A stretch of DNA of 64,000 nucleotides, taken from Pseudomonadota bacterium. GTDB taxonomy: Bacteria; Pseudomonadota; Gammaproteobacteria; Xanthomonadales; Wenzhouxiangellaceae. The notes under the pieces were generated by a model. That model was not told where the DNA came from. It did not search any database and saw only the letters and a list, made by a program, of their open reading frames with translations. Shown in pieces: positions 42,993-51,916 of the stretch (the stretch's first letter is position 1; every line of letters begins with the position of its first letter). The stretch lies in assembly GCA_013285445.1 (NCBI GenBank), contig CP053448.1, forward strand, positions 2,835,530 to 2,899,529, in the 5' to 3' direction. Both the position numbers and the translations under genes were made by a program.

Positions 42993-44423
42993 TCAGACAT
43001 CGCGGATGGCCAGCATGCGGATTTCGGTCATGTCCTCGATGGCATAACGGATCCCCTCGCGGCCCAGCCCGGAGTCCTTGACCCCACCGTAGGGCATATG
43101 GTCAACGCGGAACGACGGTATATCGTTGATGACGACGCCGCCAACTTCGAGGCTGTCCCAGGCGCGCCGAATCTTGCCGATATCGCGAACGAACAAGCCG
43201 GCCTGCAAGCCATAACGCGACTGATTGATCTTGTCGAGCGCGGCATCGAAATCGGTGAAAGGCTCGAGCACAACGACTGGCCCGAATACTTCCTCATTGT
43301 AGGCCCTGCACTCCGAAGGGACGTTTTCGAGAACCGCCGGACGCACCACCGATCCTTCACGCTCGCCGCCGACCAGGCGCCGGCCACCGGCATCGACTGC
43401 CTCCTCGATCCACTCCACGACCCGCCGGGCATCATCTTCGCTGATCAGCGGGCCGATGAAGGTATCTTCGTCACGTGGATCACCACCCTTCAGGGCGGCA
43501 ACCTTTTCAACCAGGCGGTCGCGGAAATCGTCATAGATCGACTGGTGGACCTGCACACGCTGCACCGAGATACAGCTCTGGCCGGACTGGTAGAAAGCGC
43601 CGAAAACAATGCGGTCAACCGCATCTGCCAGATCGGCATCGGCATCGACCAGGCAGGCGGCATTGCCGCCGAGCTCCATGACCACCGGCTTCTTGCCGGC
43701 CTTCGACTTCAGCATCCAGCCGACCTTGTCGGACCCGGTAAAGCTCATCAGCTTCAGCCGTTCATCCTCGGTGAACCGGGCGGCCTCGTCACGATTGACG
43801 CTCAGAATCGAAAACGCGCCCGGCGGCAGATCATCGCACTCGGCCAGGATCTCGCCAATGAGCAGCGCGCCGACAGGCGTCTTCTCGGCCGGCTTGAGCA
43901 CGAACGGGCAGCCGACCGCAATCGCCGGTGCCACCTTGTGCGCGACAAGATTGTAGGGGAAATTGAACGGCGTGATAAACGAGACCGGTCCGATCGGCAC
44001 GCGCTTCCACATCCCGATGAACGCTTCCGCGCGCGGGGTGATGTCCATCGGCAGCACTTCGCCACCAATGCGGGTGGCCTCTTCAGCCGCGATTTCGAAA
44101 GTCTCGATCAAACGGCCAACCTCGCCTTTCGCGTCGGTAATGACCTTGCCTCCCTCGACGATCAGCACCTCGACCAGTTCGTCGCGGCGTTCACGAAAGC
44201 GCTGCACGCAGTGCCTGAGCACATCCCGTCGCCGGTGCGCGGGCAGCGTCGCCATGGCCGGTGTCGCCTCGAGCGCTGCGGCGACCGCCCGGTCAACTTC
44301 CTCGTCGTGGGCCAGCGCAACGCGGTAGGCAACCTCGCCGGTGTGCTTGTCGGTGACTTCCAGGTCCTCGTTGGCGAACACGGCCTGGTTGGCCAGATAA
44401 TAGGGATACGCAGTCCGGGACAT
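42993..44423 (-). CDS. NAD(P)-dependent aldehyde dehydrogenase
   Basis: Oxidises an aldehyde to the acid. The 476-residue product carries the catalytic Cys284 (SGQSCISVQRV) and general-base Glu250 (MELGGNAACL), the FNFPYNLVAHKVAPAIA loop and the C-terminal PYGGVKDSGLGREG. It is most like lactaldehyde/non-phosphorylating glyceraldehyde-3-phosphate dehydrogenase types; the substrate is not certain. The ATG at 44423 is preceded by AAGGAG; the longer frame is unsupported. It is divergent from the cobalamin adenosyltransferase. Confidence 0.9.
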   Translation of the reverse strand: MSRTAYPYYLANQAVFANEDLEVTDKHTGEVAYRVALAHDEEVDRAVAAALEATPAMATLPAHRRRDVLRHCVQRFRERRDELVEVLIVEGGKVITDAKGEVGRLIETFEIAAEEATRIGGEVLPMDITPRAEAFIGMWKRVPIGPVSFITPFNFPYNLVAHKVAPAIAVGCPFVLKPAEKTPVGALLIGEILAECDDLPPGAFSILSVNRDEAARFTEDERLKLMSFTGSDKVGWMLKSKAGKKPVVMELGGNAACLVDADADLADAVDRIVFGAFYQSGQSCISVQRVQVHQSIYDDFRDRLVEKVAALKGGDPRDEDTFIGPLISEDDARRVVEWIEEAVDAGGRRLVGGEREGSVVRPAVLENVPSECRAYNEEVFGPVVVLEPFTDFDAALDKINQSRYGLQAGLFVRDIGKIRRAWDSLEVGGVVINDIPSFRVDHMPYGGVKDSGLGREGIRYAIEDMTEIRMLAIRDV

Positions 44424-44530
44424 GACACGACTCCTTTGGCGAGGCGGGGACAGGACCATGAGAGTAACGCAGAAGGGGCCGGGATGTCTCGTGGCTGCCG
44501 CCCCGTGATCAGTGACGATATAATGCAGCG

Positions 44531-45088
44531 ATGGGTAATCGGCTCTCGAAAATCTACACGCGTACCGGCGATGACGGGTCGACCGGGCTCGGCGACGGCA
44601 GTCGCACCACCAAGGACAGTCTGCGCGTCGAGGCATACGGAACCGTCGATGAACTCAATTCGGTGATCGGCGTGGTCGTTGCCAGCATCGAAACCGCACC
44701 GGAAATCAGCAGCCTGCTGCTCGACGTTCAGCACCATCTGTTCGACCTCGGCGGGGAGTTGTGCATTCCCGGCAGCGAGATGATGAACGACGATCATGTC
44801 GGTCGACTGGAATCCGAACTGGATCGCCTGAACGCAGACCTGCCCGCGCTCAGGGAATTCATTCTTCCCGGTGGATCAGTGGCGGCAGCGAACGCACATC
44901 TGGCGCGAACCGTCTGCCGGCGCGCCGAAAGACGCGTCATTGAACTGGCTGGTTGCGAGCCAGTCAACACGCCCGTCATTCGCTATCTCAATCGACTGTC
45001 CGATCTGCTGTTCGTGATTGCCCGCACGCTGGCGCGTGCCAGCGGCGCTGGAGAAGTGCTCTGGAATCACGAGCGCAAGCACGCCTGA
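44531..45088 (+). CDS. PduO-type cob(I)alamin adenosyltransferase
   Basis: Transfers adenosyl from ATP to reduced cobalamin to make coenzyme B12. The 185-residue product has the N-terminal ATP-binding KIYTRTGDDGSTGLGDGSRT motif, VEAYGTVDELNSVIG, FILPGGS and RYLNRLSDLLFVIAR, the signature of the PduO family. A TATAAT box ends 6 nt before the ATG and no Shine-Dalgarno site is visible, so translation may be leaderless. No B12-dependent enzyme is in the window. The HDAC-like gene follows after 13 nt. Confidence 0.93.
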   Translation: MGNRLSKIYTRTGDDGSTGLGDGSRTTKDSLRVEAYGTVDELNSVIGVVVASIETAPEISSLLLDVQHHLFDLGGELCIPGSEMMNDDHVGRLESELDRLNADLPALREFILPGGSVAAANAHLARTVCRRAERRVIELAGCEPVNTPVIRYLNRLSDLLFVIARTLARASGAGEVLWNHERKHA

Positions 45089-45101
45089 ACCGCAGCCAGC
45101 C

Positions 45102-46016
45102 ATGTCGCTGTTGATTATCAGCCACTCCGACTGCCTCAGGCACCGGCCGCCTCCGGGTCACCCGGAACGACCGGAACGTCTCGAAGCAGCACTTCGGGGC
45201 GCCCGACAGATCGCCAGCGCCATCTGGAGCGACGCGGTCGAAGCCAGCACACAGCAGCTCGAGCGCGTGCATACCCGCAGCTACCTCGATCGCCTGAACT
45301 CGGCCGACGCGGCCGGTCAGTCGATGACTCTGGATCCTGATACCCATCTCGGGCCCGGATCCCTGCGAGCGGCAAGACTGGCTGCCGGTGCCGTCTGCGC
45401 AGGCGTCGATGCTGCAACCAGCGGCACGCATTCAGCAGCGCTGGCACTCGTGCGTCCGCCGGGCCACCACGCCGAGTCGGGCCGCGCCATGGGGTTTTGT
45501 CTCTACAGTTCTGTGGCGGTCGCTGCCGCGTATGCACTGGCAGCGCACGCGATCGAGCGCGTTGCAGTGTGCGATTTCGATGTCCACCACGGCAATGGCA
45601 CCGAGGCCATCCTTGCCGGAGACGCTCGCATGCTGTTGACCTCGAGCCATCAGTGGCCGCTTTACCCAGGCACTGGCGACCCGCGGCAGCCAGCAGCCAG
45701 CAACGTGGTCAACGCCGGCCTGCCGCCAGCGTCGGGCAGCAACGAGTTTCGCGAGGCGTGGCTGGCCCAGCTGTTGCCGGCCATCGACGCCTTTGCGCCA
45801 GAACTGATCCTGATCTCGGCGGGCTTTGACGGCCATTGGCGGGATCCGCTCGCCCGGCTCCAGCTCAAGGACGAGGACTTCTACTGGATCGGTGAACAAC
45901 TCAAGTCACTGGCCGACCGACATGCCAAGGGCCGCCTGGTCGCTTCGCTGGAGGGGGGTTACGACCTCAAGGGGCTCGAGGAGAGCGTGCTGGCGTTTGG
46001 GGAAGCGTTGGCCTAG
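45102..46016 (+). CDS. histone deacetylase-like amidohydrolase
   Basis: A 304-residue zinc hydrolase of the class II HDAC/acetylpolyamine amidohydrolase family. The active-site His pair is in RPPGHHAESG, zinc ligands in CDFDVHHGNGTEAIL and the Asp in SAGFDGHWRDPL; the C-terminal SLEGGYDLKGL is conserved. Natural substrate probably an acetylated small molecule or protein lysine. ATG 45102 is used because the conserved region starts within 20 residues. The TAG stop is part of the CTAG that bounds palindromic element 5. Confidence 0.92.
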   Translation: MSLLIISHSDCLRHRPPPGHPERPERLEAALRGARQIASAIWSDAVEASTQQLERVHTRSYLDRLNSADAAGQSMTLDPDTHLGPGSLRAARLAAGAVCAGVDAATSGTHSAALALVRPPGHHAESGRAMGFCLYSSVAVAAAYALAAHAIERVAVCDFDVHHGNGTEAILAGDARMLLTSSHQWPLYPGTGDPRQPAASNVVNAGLPPASGSNEFREAWLAQLLPAIDAFAPELILISAGFDGHWRDPLARLQLKDEDFYWIGEQLKSLADRHAKGRLVASLEGGYDLKGLEESVLAFGEALA

Positions 46017-46146
46017 TGGGCCATGTCCGCACAGCGGATTTTCTTCCCTCGGAAATACAGCCTGGTATTCCGCTCGGTCGGAAAATCCGCTGTGCGAACA
46101 ATCCCCTGCGCAATCATCGCGGCGATTCATGAATAATGCGGGCTAG
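46013..46146. repeat. CTAG-bounded palindromic element 5 (inverted relative of element 1)
   Basis: A 134-bp element between CTAG at 46013-46016 and CTAG at 46143-46146. Read on the minus strand it matches element 1 over about 125 bp almost base for base, including the stem GCACAGCGGATTTTC and the CCGCATTATTCATGAAT end. The other end differs (GGCCCACTAG), so one terminal repeat is absent or replaced. It begins at the stop codon of the HDAC-like gene and ends 21 nt from tRNA-Gly. Confidence 0.88.
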
Positions 46147-46167
46147 ACGGCATCGGAAAGCAGGAGT

Positions 46168-46242
46168 TGGAGCGGGCGAAGGGAATCGAACCCTCATCAC
46201 GAGCTTGGGAAGCTCGGGTAATGGCCATTATACGACGCCCGC
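46168..46242 (-). tRNA. tRNA-Gly (anticodon CCC)
   Basis: Minus-strand cloverleaf: acceptor GCGGGCG (46242-46236) pairs with CGCCCGC (46178-46172); D arm with AATGGCCATT; anticodon stem CGAGC/GCTCG around loop TTCCCAA, so anticodon CCC reads GGG; T arm AGGGTTCGATTCCCT. Discriminator T and an encoded CCA end complete 75 nt. It lies downstream of the BCCT terminator on the same strand. Confidence 0.96.
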
Positions 46243-46308
46243 CGCAAGTTCGTATCCTAGCGCGGCCGGCGACGACTGGCAATCCCGTGCCGTCGTCGCG
46301 CACGTCGG

Positions 46309-46339
46309 AAAAAAGAACCCCGCGCAGTGCACGGGGTTC
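46309..46339 (-). terminator. rho-independent terminator after the BCCT gene
   Basis: On the minus strand, GAACCCCG (46339-46332) pairs with CGGGGTTC (46322-46315) across a 9-nt loop, followed directly by six T. It lies 55 nt after the BCCT stop and separates that gene from tRNA-Gly. Confidence 0.85.
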
Positions 46340-46393
46340 GAGTCGCCTGTTGTTGTACTTGTATTGTTGGCTGTTTTTCGAGTCGTAACCCGC

Positions 46394-48009
46394 TCAGGCG
46401 GCCGCAGGCGAGCCGTGCTTGATCAGGATCAGTTCGTGATTGAGTGCCTTGGCCAGGCTGATGCACATGAACAGCAGGATCACGACGAAAGGCAGCCCGG
46501 TACTGACCGCTCCGGCCTGCAAGGCATTCAGCGCCGCATCACCGCCGACGGCCAACAGCACGCCGGCCACGACCCCCTCGGTTACGGCCCAGAAAATTCG
46601 CTGTGGCACGGGGGCATCAAGCTTGCCGCCGGCGGTGATCGAGTCAATCACCAGGGAACCGGAGTCCGACGAGGTGATGAAGAACACCAGCACCAGCACG
46701 ATGGCCAGGAACGAGGTGACTGAGGCCATTGGCATTTCATTGAGCATCTGGAACAGGGCCATCGAGGAATCACCGATGCCATCAGCCAGGGCACCGACAC
46801 CGTCCTTGACCTGGTCAATTCCGTTCCCGCCAAAGGCCGTCATCCAGATCACGGTTACTATGACCGGAACGATCAGCACCGCAGTCATGAACTGGCGCAC
46901 GGTACGGCCGTGGGACACGCGGGCGATGAACATACCGACGAACGGTGACCAGGAAATCCACCAGGCCCAGAAGAAGATCGTCCAGCTGTGGTAGAAGGTG
47001 TCATCCTCACGACCGATCGGGTTGCTCAGCGGCAGCAGGTACTGCAGGTAGCCGGAAATGGTCGTGCCCGCATTGGACAGGAACGCGATCAGACCGCCGG
47101 CAAACATCACGAAGAGCAGCAGCACCAGCGCCACGAACATATTGATGTTGCTGAGCACGCGCACGCCGCCGTGAATACCGCGCACGACCGAGATCACAGC
47201 GACGGCCGTAACACCGGTGATGATCGCAACCTGAGTCATCAGCCCGCTGTCCACGCCGAACAGAAAACTCATGCCGCTGGCGGCCTGCTTCGCGCCAAGG
47301 CCAAGCGAAGTGGCCAGACCGAACAGCGTCGCGAGCACCGCAAGCGTGTCGATAAGGTGACCGAACCAGCCCCAGACCCGATCGCCGAGCAGCGGATAGA
47401 AGGTCGAACGGATGGTCAGCGGCATGCCCTTGTTGTAGGCAAAGAAGGCCAGCGACAGTGCCACGATTCCGTACATCGCCCAGGGATGCAGACCCCAGTG
47501 GTACATGGTTGCACCCAGTGCGGCCGTGTCATCGCCGCCACCAACGTTGAGTGGGGTTCCGAACCAGTCGGTGAAGTAGCCCACCGGTTCGGCCACCCCC
47601 CAGAACATCAGGCCAATGCCCATGCCGGCCGCAAACAGCATCGCGAACCAGGAAAGCAGGCTGAATTCAGGCGTTGCGTCCTGTCCGCCGAGCCGAACCT
47701 TGCCAACCGGCAAGATGATCAACGCCAGGCAAAACAAGACGAAGATGTTGCCGGCCGTCAGGAACAGCCAGTCGAACTGCTCGCCAATCCAGACGCGCGT
47801 GGCGTTCAGCGTTTCGTTGGAGACGTCCGGAAAGACCAGGGAGAGCAGGACAAAAAGAAGAATCAGCGCAGCACTGATGGCAAAACGGGATGATGAAGAT
47901 CCATCCCCATCGCCGAGACATTGTCCTGTCCAACCTGATAGTCGGTGTCGTAGATTGCTTCGATCTGCCGGATCTCGTCCGGTTTGTTCGGATCATGTGG
48001 GTTTGTCAT
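46394..48009 (-). pseudogene. BCCT-family glycine betaine/choline transporter, frameshifted near the N-terminus
   Basis: Sodium-coupled symporter for betaine-type solutes. Translation from ATG 48009 (good site GGGAGA upstream) gives MTNPHDPNKPDEIRQIEAIY... and then meets a TGA after 48 codons. Skipping +1 at the minus-strand TTTT run (47885-47882) continues into the BCCT fold with LILLFVLLSLVFPDVSNETL, GMGIGLMFWGVAEP and WGLHPWAMY. Adding one T restores PVFAISAALI and a 538-residue protein, a normal length, with 12 helices. So one base is missing relative to an intact gene: true inactivation, slippage-controlled expression, or a sequence error. Everything downstream is well preserved. It sits next to a porin and the C1 genes. 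Confidence 0.88.
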
Positions 48010-48118
48010 TTCGTTCTCCCTGCATTTCTTGTTTCCCGTCAAAAGCACAGGGCCCAACGATCGCGCCGACCTGAACGAGTCGACGCTGACGCGCTGGGCC
48101 CGAGTACTTCACGACCGG

Positions 48119-49519
48119 TCAGAAGTAGTAGCCGAAATTGATATTGAAGCGGAAGTTGGATCCGGGATCCGTGGTCGAGTCCATTGTGCCGCCGACAAAC
48201 GGCTGATTCTCGGCAAAAATGAAGTCAAAGTAGGTAAACAGGCCACCAGCGGTGACCGAGGCACCGGTGACGTTCATCCATGTATCTTCCAGACCACCTG
48301 ACTTGTCGGTGATCAGCGAGTAGTCGTTATAGAAGGTGACATAGCTGACCGGACCCCATTCGACCGGCATGTTGTAGGCCACGTTGGCGGTATAGGTCGT
48401 CGCCTCGGCGGCAATCGTGTCGAAAAAGTCGTAGGCACCGACGGCCATGCGAGTGGCGCCGTTGTCCATGTCGTATTCGTACTTGGTGGCCTGCAGCTGG
48501 AGATTCCAGGCGCCGTAGTTGCCGACCAGGTGGGCCGCATAGGCCGACTGATCGCCGATACTGCTGCTGGTGCCGTCTACGACATCACCATACTGCAGCG
48601 ACACGCCGACTTCGGTGTTGTAGTCGGTGTCATGACCGAAGGTGTAGGCGCCACGCAGGTTGAGGATGTTGGAATCGAATGCGAACTGGCCCGGGTTGGC
48701 AAAGGTCCCTTCGCCGTCGGCGCGCACGCCAACGATGTCATAGGAGTAGCGATCGTTCAGGCCAAACGGCGAGTCGAGACTGGAGCCACCAAGAAAATCG
48801 AAGCCGAGGTAGCTGTCGGAGCCGCCAAGCTCGTCGTTCCAGTAAAACGCGCCCTGCAGATTCAGCGGGCCGTCATCGTGGATCAGCTTGATGCCGAAAT
48901 CATAGTCGTCTTCAAGCCCCAGGTAGTAGTTGGAGCTGAAAAAGAAGCTGTGGGAGTTGTATGGCGTCACGCCAAAGGGCACCTGGTGAACGCCGACCTG
49001 ACCCTGCAGGGTGTCGGAGAAATCGTAGCCGGCCCAGGCATGGTGGATGACGTTCATGTACTGGTACCAGCGCCATTCGGCAGACAGAATCACGTCGCCA
49101 ACCGTGCCGTCGAAGTTCAGGCGAACGGTATCCATCTCGAACGTGCCTTCCTGGTCCTTGCTGGTGTCATTGTAGTCCTCCAGCACGTACTGGAATCGGA
49201 CCGCGCCGCCTACATTGATTTGAGATGCCTTTTTCTCGTCATAGGTTGCGGCGGCAATCTCGCGCACCTCTTCCTCGTCGGCTTCGCGCGCTTCGACGTC
49301 GGCAATGCGTGAGGCCATCTGCTCGCGCTCCCGGGCCTCCTGATCGCGCTCGGCCCGCAGCTGATCGAGCTGCCGCTGCATTTCGATGAGTTGTTGCTGC
49401 ATGGCGTCGATCTGACGCTTCAGCATTTCAGCCTCTTCATCACTGCCCGATGCCTGCGCGGTCGTAACCGCACCGAGCAACAGGACAGCGGAAAGCCAGC
49501 TGCACCATTTCATATTCAT
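48119..49519 (-). CDS. outer-membrane porin with N-terminal coiled coil
   Basis: A 466-residue exported protein: signal peptide ending AQASG (about 1-22), a coiled coil (about 25-75; QIDAMQQQLIEMQRQLDQL) as in DcaP-like trimeric porins, then a beta-barrel rich in alternating aromatic residues and ending in GYYF. The ATG at 49519 follows AGGAGA at 6-nt spacing. It is on the same strand as and upstream of the BCCT gene; between them (48010-48118) is a GGGCCCA/TGGGCCC hairpin. Uptake of betaine or carboxylates across the outer membrane is inferred from context. Confidence 0.82.
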   Translation of the reverse strand: MNMKWCSWLSAVLLLGAVTTAQASGSDEEAEMLKRQIDAMQQQLIEMQRQLDQLRAERDQEAREREQMASRIADVEAREADEEEVREIAAATYDEKKASQINVGGAVRFQYVLEDYNDTSKDQEGTFEMDTVRLNFDGTVGDVILSAEWRWYQYMNVIHHAWAGYDFSDTLQGQVGVHQVPFGVTPYNSHSFFFSSNYYLGLEDDYDFGIKLIHDDGPLNLQGAFYWNDELGGSDSYLGFDFLGGSSLDSPFGLNDRYSYDIVGVRADGEGTFANPGQFAFDSNILNLRGAYTFGHDTDYNTEVGVSLQYGDVVDGTSSSIGDQSAYAAHLVGNYGAWNLQLQATKYEYDMDNGATRMAVGAYDFFDTIAAEATTYTANVAYNMPVEWGPVSYVTFYNDYSLITDKSGGLEDTWMNVTGASVTAGGLFTYFDFIFAENQPFVGGTMDSTTDPGSNFRFNINFGYYF

Positions 49520-49859
49520 GATTGTTCTCCTGTTCTGGTGGTCTGAATACACGAGTTAGCCTGCCAGACAGAGGAACGGCCGTAATATGGTCAAGCTTGA
49601 TCGACCGAACGTGTCAGGATCCTGATTCTGGGCGTTCCTCCCTCTGTTGCGCCGAAAGTGTTAAAAAAACCTTACCAGATCAGACCATTCGCGGCAACCG
49701 AGAAGCCGAAACGACTGGCGATCAGTCACCGCAAAGTTCACTCTGCGGTCGTCCCGGACCGACGAACCCGCCCCCTGGGGGATTCGACCCACTGCCCTTC
49801 CCTCGGGATATGTTTTGTTTTACCCTCGCTCTGACTGGACCACTGAAGGGCACAGCTTT
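49520..49859. other. divergent control region between porin and fdsGBA
   Basis: 340 nt without a credible gene; the small plus-strand open frame here has no recognisable content. It must hold the promoters of the porin (minus) and the fds operon (plus). A 10-bp palindrome TCAAGCTTGA is at 49591-49600, and an A-rich patch (TTAAAAAAACC) is near 49662. No sigma70 pair good enough to assign and no riboswitch-like structure was seen. Confidence 0.6.
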
Positions 49860-50357
49860 ATGTCACAGGAGCTCGCCGCCACGCCCTTCATCCCCTGGAA
49901 CGCCGAAACGGCACGGGCGATGATCGACGCACTCAAGGACCGGCCGGGTGCACTGATGCCCATCCTCACCGCGCTGGTCGGCCGCTTTGGCTACGTCGAC
50001 CCGGCCATCGTTGCCGATATCGCCCGAAGCCTGAACCTGTCGCGCGCCGAGGTTCATGGCGTCATCAGCTTCTACCACGACTTCCGGACCACCCCGCCCG
50101 GCCGCCACGTGGTCAGGATCTGTCGCGCCGAATCCTGCCAGGCCGTTGGCGGTCACCGGCTCGAGGAGCACGCGCGCGAGCGGCTCGGGGTGGACTGGCA
50201 TGAAACCACCAGTGACGGCCGCTTCACCCTGGAGCCGGTCTACTGCCTGGGCAACTGCGGCTGCTCACCGGCGGTGATGATCGACGAGACCCTGCACGGG
50301 CGCGTGACGCCAGCGCGCTTCGATGCACTCATCGGCAACCAGGACGATACGCCATGA
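49860..50357 (+). CDS. fdsG: NAD-dependent formate dehydrogenase gamma subunit
   Basis: NuoE-like [2Fe-2S] subunit of the soluble molybdenum formate dehydrogenase. The 165-residue product has the helical N-terminal domain (LPILTALVGRFGY-type segment; EVHGVISFYHDFRT) and a thioredoxin-like domain with the cluster ligands in CRAESCQAVGG and CLGNCGCSPAV. ATG 49860 is preferred over an upstream in-frame start at 49815. It overlaps fdsB by 4 nt. Confidence 0.93.
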   Translation: MSQELAATPFIPWNAETARAMIDALKDRPGALMPILTALVGRFGYVDPAIVADIARSLNLSRAEVHGVISFYHDFRTTPPGRHVVRICRAESCQAVGGHRLEEHARERLGVDWHETTSDGRFTLEPVYCLGNCGCSPAVMIDETLHGRVTPARFDALIGNQDDTP

Positions 50358-51916
50358 GCGTCGCCACCCGGCTGTACGTGCCAGGCGATGCCTCGGCCTG
50401 TTCGCTGGGCGCTGACGAGCTCGCCCGGGCGCTGGCTGTGGCTGATCCCGCAGCAAAGATCGTGCGCAACGGCAGCCACGGCCTGTTCTGGCTCGAGCCG
50501 ATGGTCGAAATCGAACGCGAAGGCCGGCGCATCGCGTTTGGACCGGTCACCATCGACGACGTCTCCGGGCTGGTCGAGCGCGGTTTCCCGGGCGATCATC
50601 CGCTGTGTCTGGGCCCGACAGCACAGATTCCGGCCCTGGCGCGGCAGAATCGCCTGACCTTCGCGCGCTGCGGCTGGATCGATCCGCTCGATCTCGACGA
50701 CTACCGCGCCCACGGCGGCTTCATCGGCCTCAATCGGGCCTTAAGCATGAGCGCCCGGCAACGCGTCGACGAAGTCAAGGCATCGGGCCTGCGCGGCCGG
50801 GGCGGCGCGGCCTTCCCGACCGGCATCAAGTGGCAGACCGTGCTCGACTGCCAGGCCGAACCGAAGTACATCGTGTGCAATGCCGACGAGGGCGACAGCG
50901 GCACCTTTGCCGATCGCATGATCATGGAAGGCGATCCGTTCTCGCTGATCGAGGGCATGATCATCGCCGCACTGGCCACCGGTGCCAGCCAGGGCTATAT
51001 CTACCTGCGCTCGGAATACCCGCACGCCCGCAACGTACTCAACGCCGCCATCGCCAAGGCATACCACGCCGGCTGGCTCGGCCCGGATGTGGCCGGCAGC
51101 GGCCAGGCGTTCGAGCTGGAGCTGCGCATGGGTGCCGGGGCCTACATCTGCGGTGAGGAAACCGCGCTGCTGGAGTCACTGGAAGGCAAGCGCGGCATGA
51201 TCCGATATAAGCCGCCGCTGCCGGCCATCGAGGGCCTGTTCGGCAAGCCCACGGTGGTCAACAACGTCATCTCCCTGGCCACCGTACCGGTGATCTTCGA
51301 GAAGGGTGCTGCCGATTACGCCCGGTTCGGGTGCGAAAAGTCGCTGGGCACGCTGACCATCCAGCTGGCCGGCAACATCCGCTATCCCGGCCTGTACGAA
51401 CTCGACTTCGGCCTGGGGCTGCGTGAACTCATCGAGGAGATCGGCGGCGGCACCGCCTCGGGCCGGCCGGTGCGCGCGGTCCAGTGCGGCGGGCCGCTGG
51501 GCCCGTTTCTTTCCGCCGACCGGCTCGACCTGCCGATCACCTACGAGGATTTCGCCGGTTCCAGCGCCATGGTCGGTCACGGCGGTGTGGTGGTGTTTGA
51601 CGATACCGTCGACATGGCGCGCATGGCGCGCTTTTCCATGAAATTCGGCGCCGTCGAGTCCTGCGGCAAGTGCACGCCGTGCCGCGTCGGCACCACGCGC
51701 GCCGTCGAGACCATCGACAGAATCATCGCCGGGACCGACCGGTCCGGCAACACGGCGCTGCTCAAAGCCCTGTGCGACACCATGATTCACGGCTCGCTGT
51801 GCGCCCACGGCGGCCTGATTCCGTATCCCGTGCTCAGCGCACTGGAGCATTTTCCCGAGGATTTCGGTCTTATTACTGATGCGGTCACTAATCAGCAGAC
51901 ACCCAGAGTTTCGTAG
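50354..51916 (+). CDS. fdsB: NAD-dependent formate dehydrogenase beta subunit, C-terminus altered by a repeat element
   Basis: NuoF-like subunit carrying FMN, the NAD site and a [4Fe-4S] cluster. The N-terminal ~130 residues form a thioredoxin-like domain; then GRGGAAFPTGIKW (FMN), NADEGDSGTFADR, GEETALLESLEGKRG, and the cluster ligands SCGKCTPCRVGT plus a distal Cys in HGSLCAHGG. The 520-residue length is normal. The last 14 residues (ITDAVTNQQTPRVS) and the TAG stop are encoded by palindromic element 4, which begins at nt 51870, so the native end was probably near EDFG. The catalytic parts are unaffected. Confidence 0.94.
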   Translation: MSVATRLYVPGDASACSLGADELARALAVADPAAKIVRNGSHGLFWLEPMVEIEREGRRIAFGPVTIDDVSGLVERGFPGDHPLCLGPTAQIPALARQNRLTFARCGWIDPLDLDDYRAHGGFIGLNRALSMSARQRVDEVKASGLRGRGGAAFPTGIKWQTVLDCQAEPKYIVCNADEGDSGTFADRMIMEGDPFSLIEGMIIAALATGASQGYIYLRSEYPHARNVLNAAIAKAYHAGWLGPDVAGSGQAFELELRMGAGAYICGEETALLESLEGKRGMIRYKPPLPAIEGLFGKPTVVNNVISLATVPVIFEKGAADYARFGCEKSLGTLTIQLAGNIRYPGLYELDFGLGLRELIEEIGGGTASGRPVRAVQCGGPLGPFLSADRLDLPITYEDFAGSSAMVGHGGVVVFDDTVDMARMARFSMKFGAVESCGKCTPCRVGTTRAVETIDRIIAGTDRSGNTALLKALCDTMIHGSLCAHGGLIPYPVLSALEHFPEDFGLITDAVTNQQTPRVS

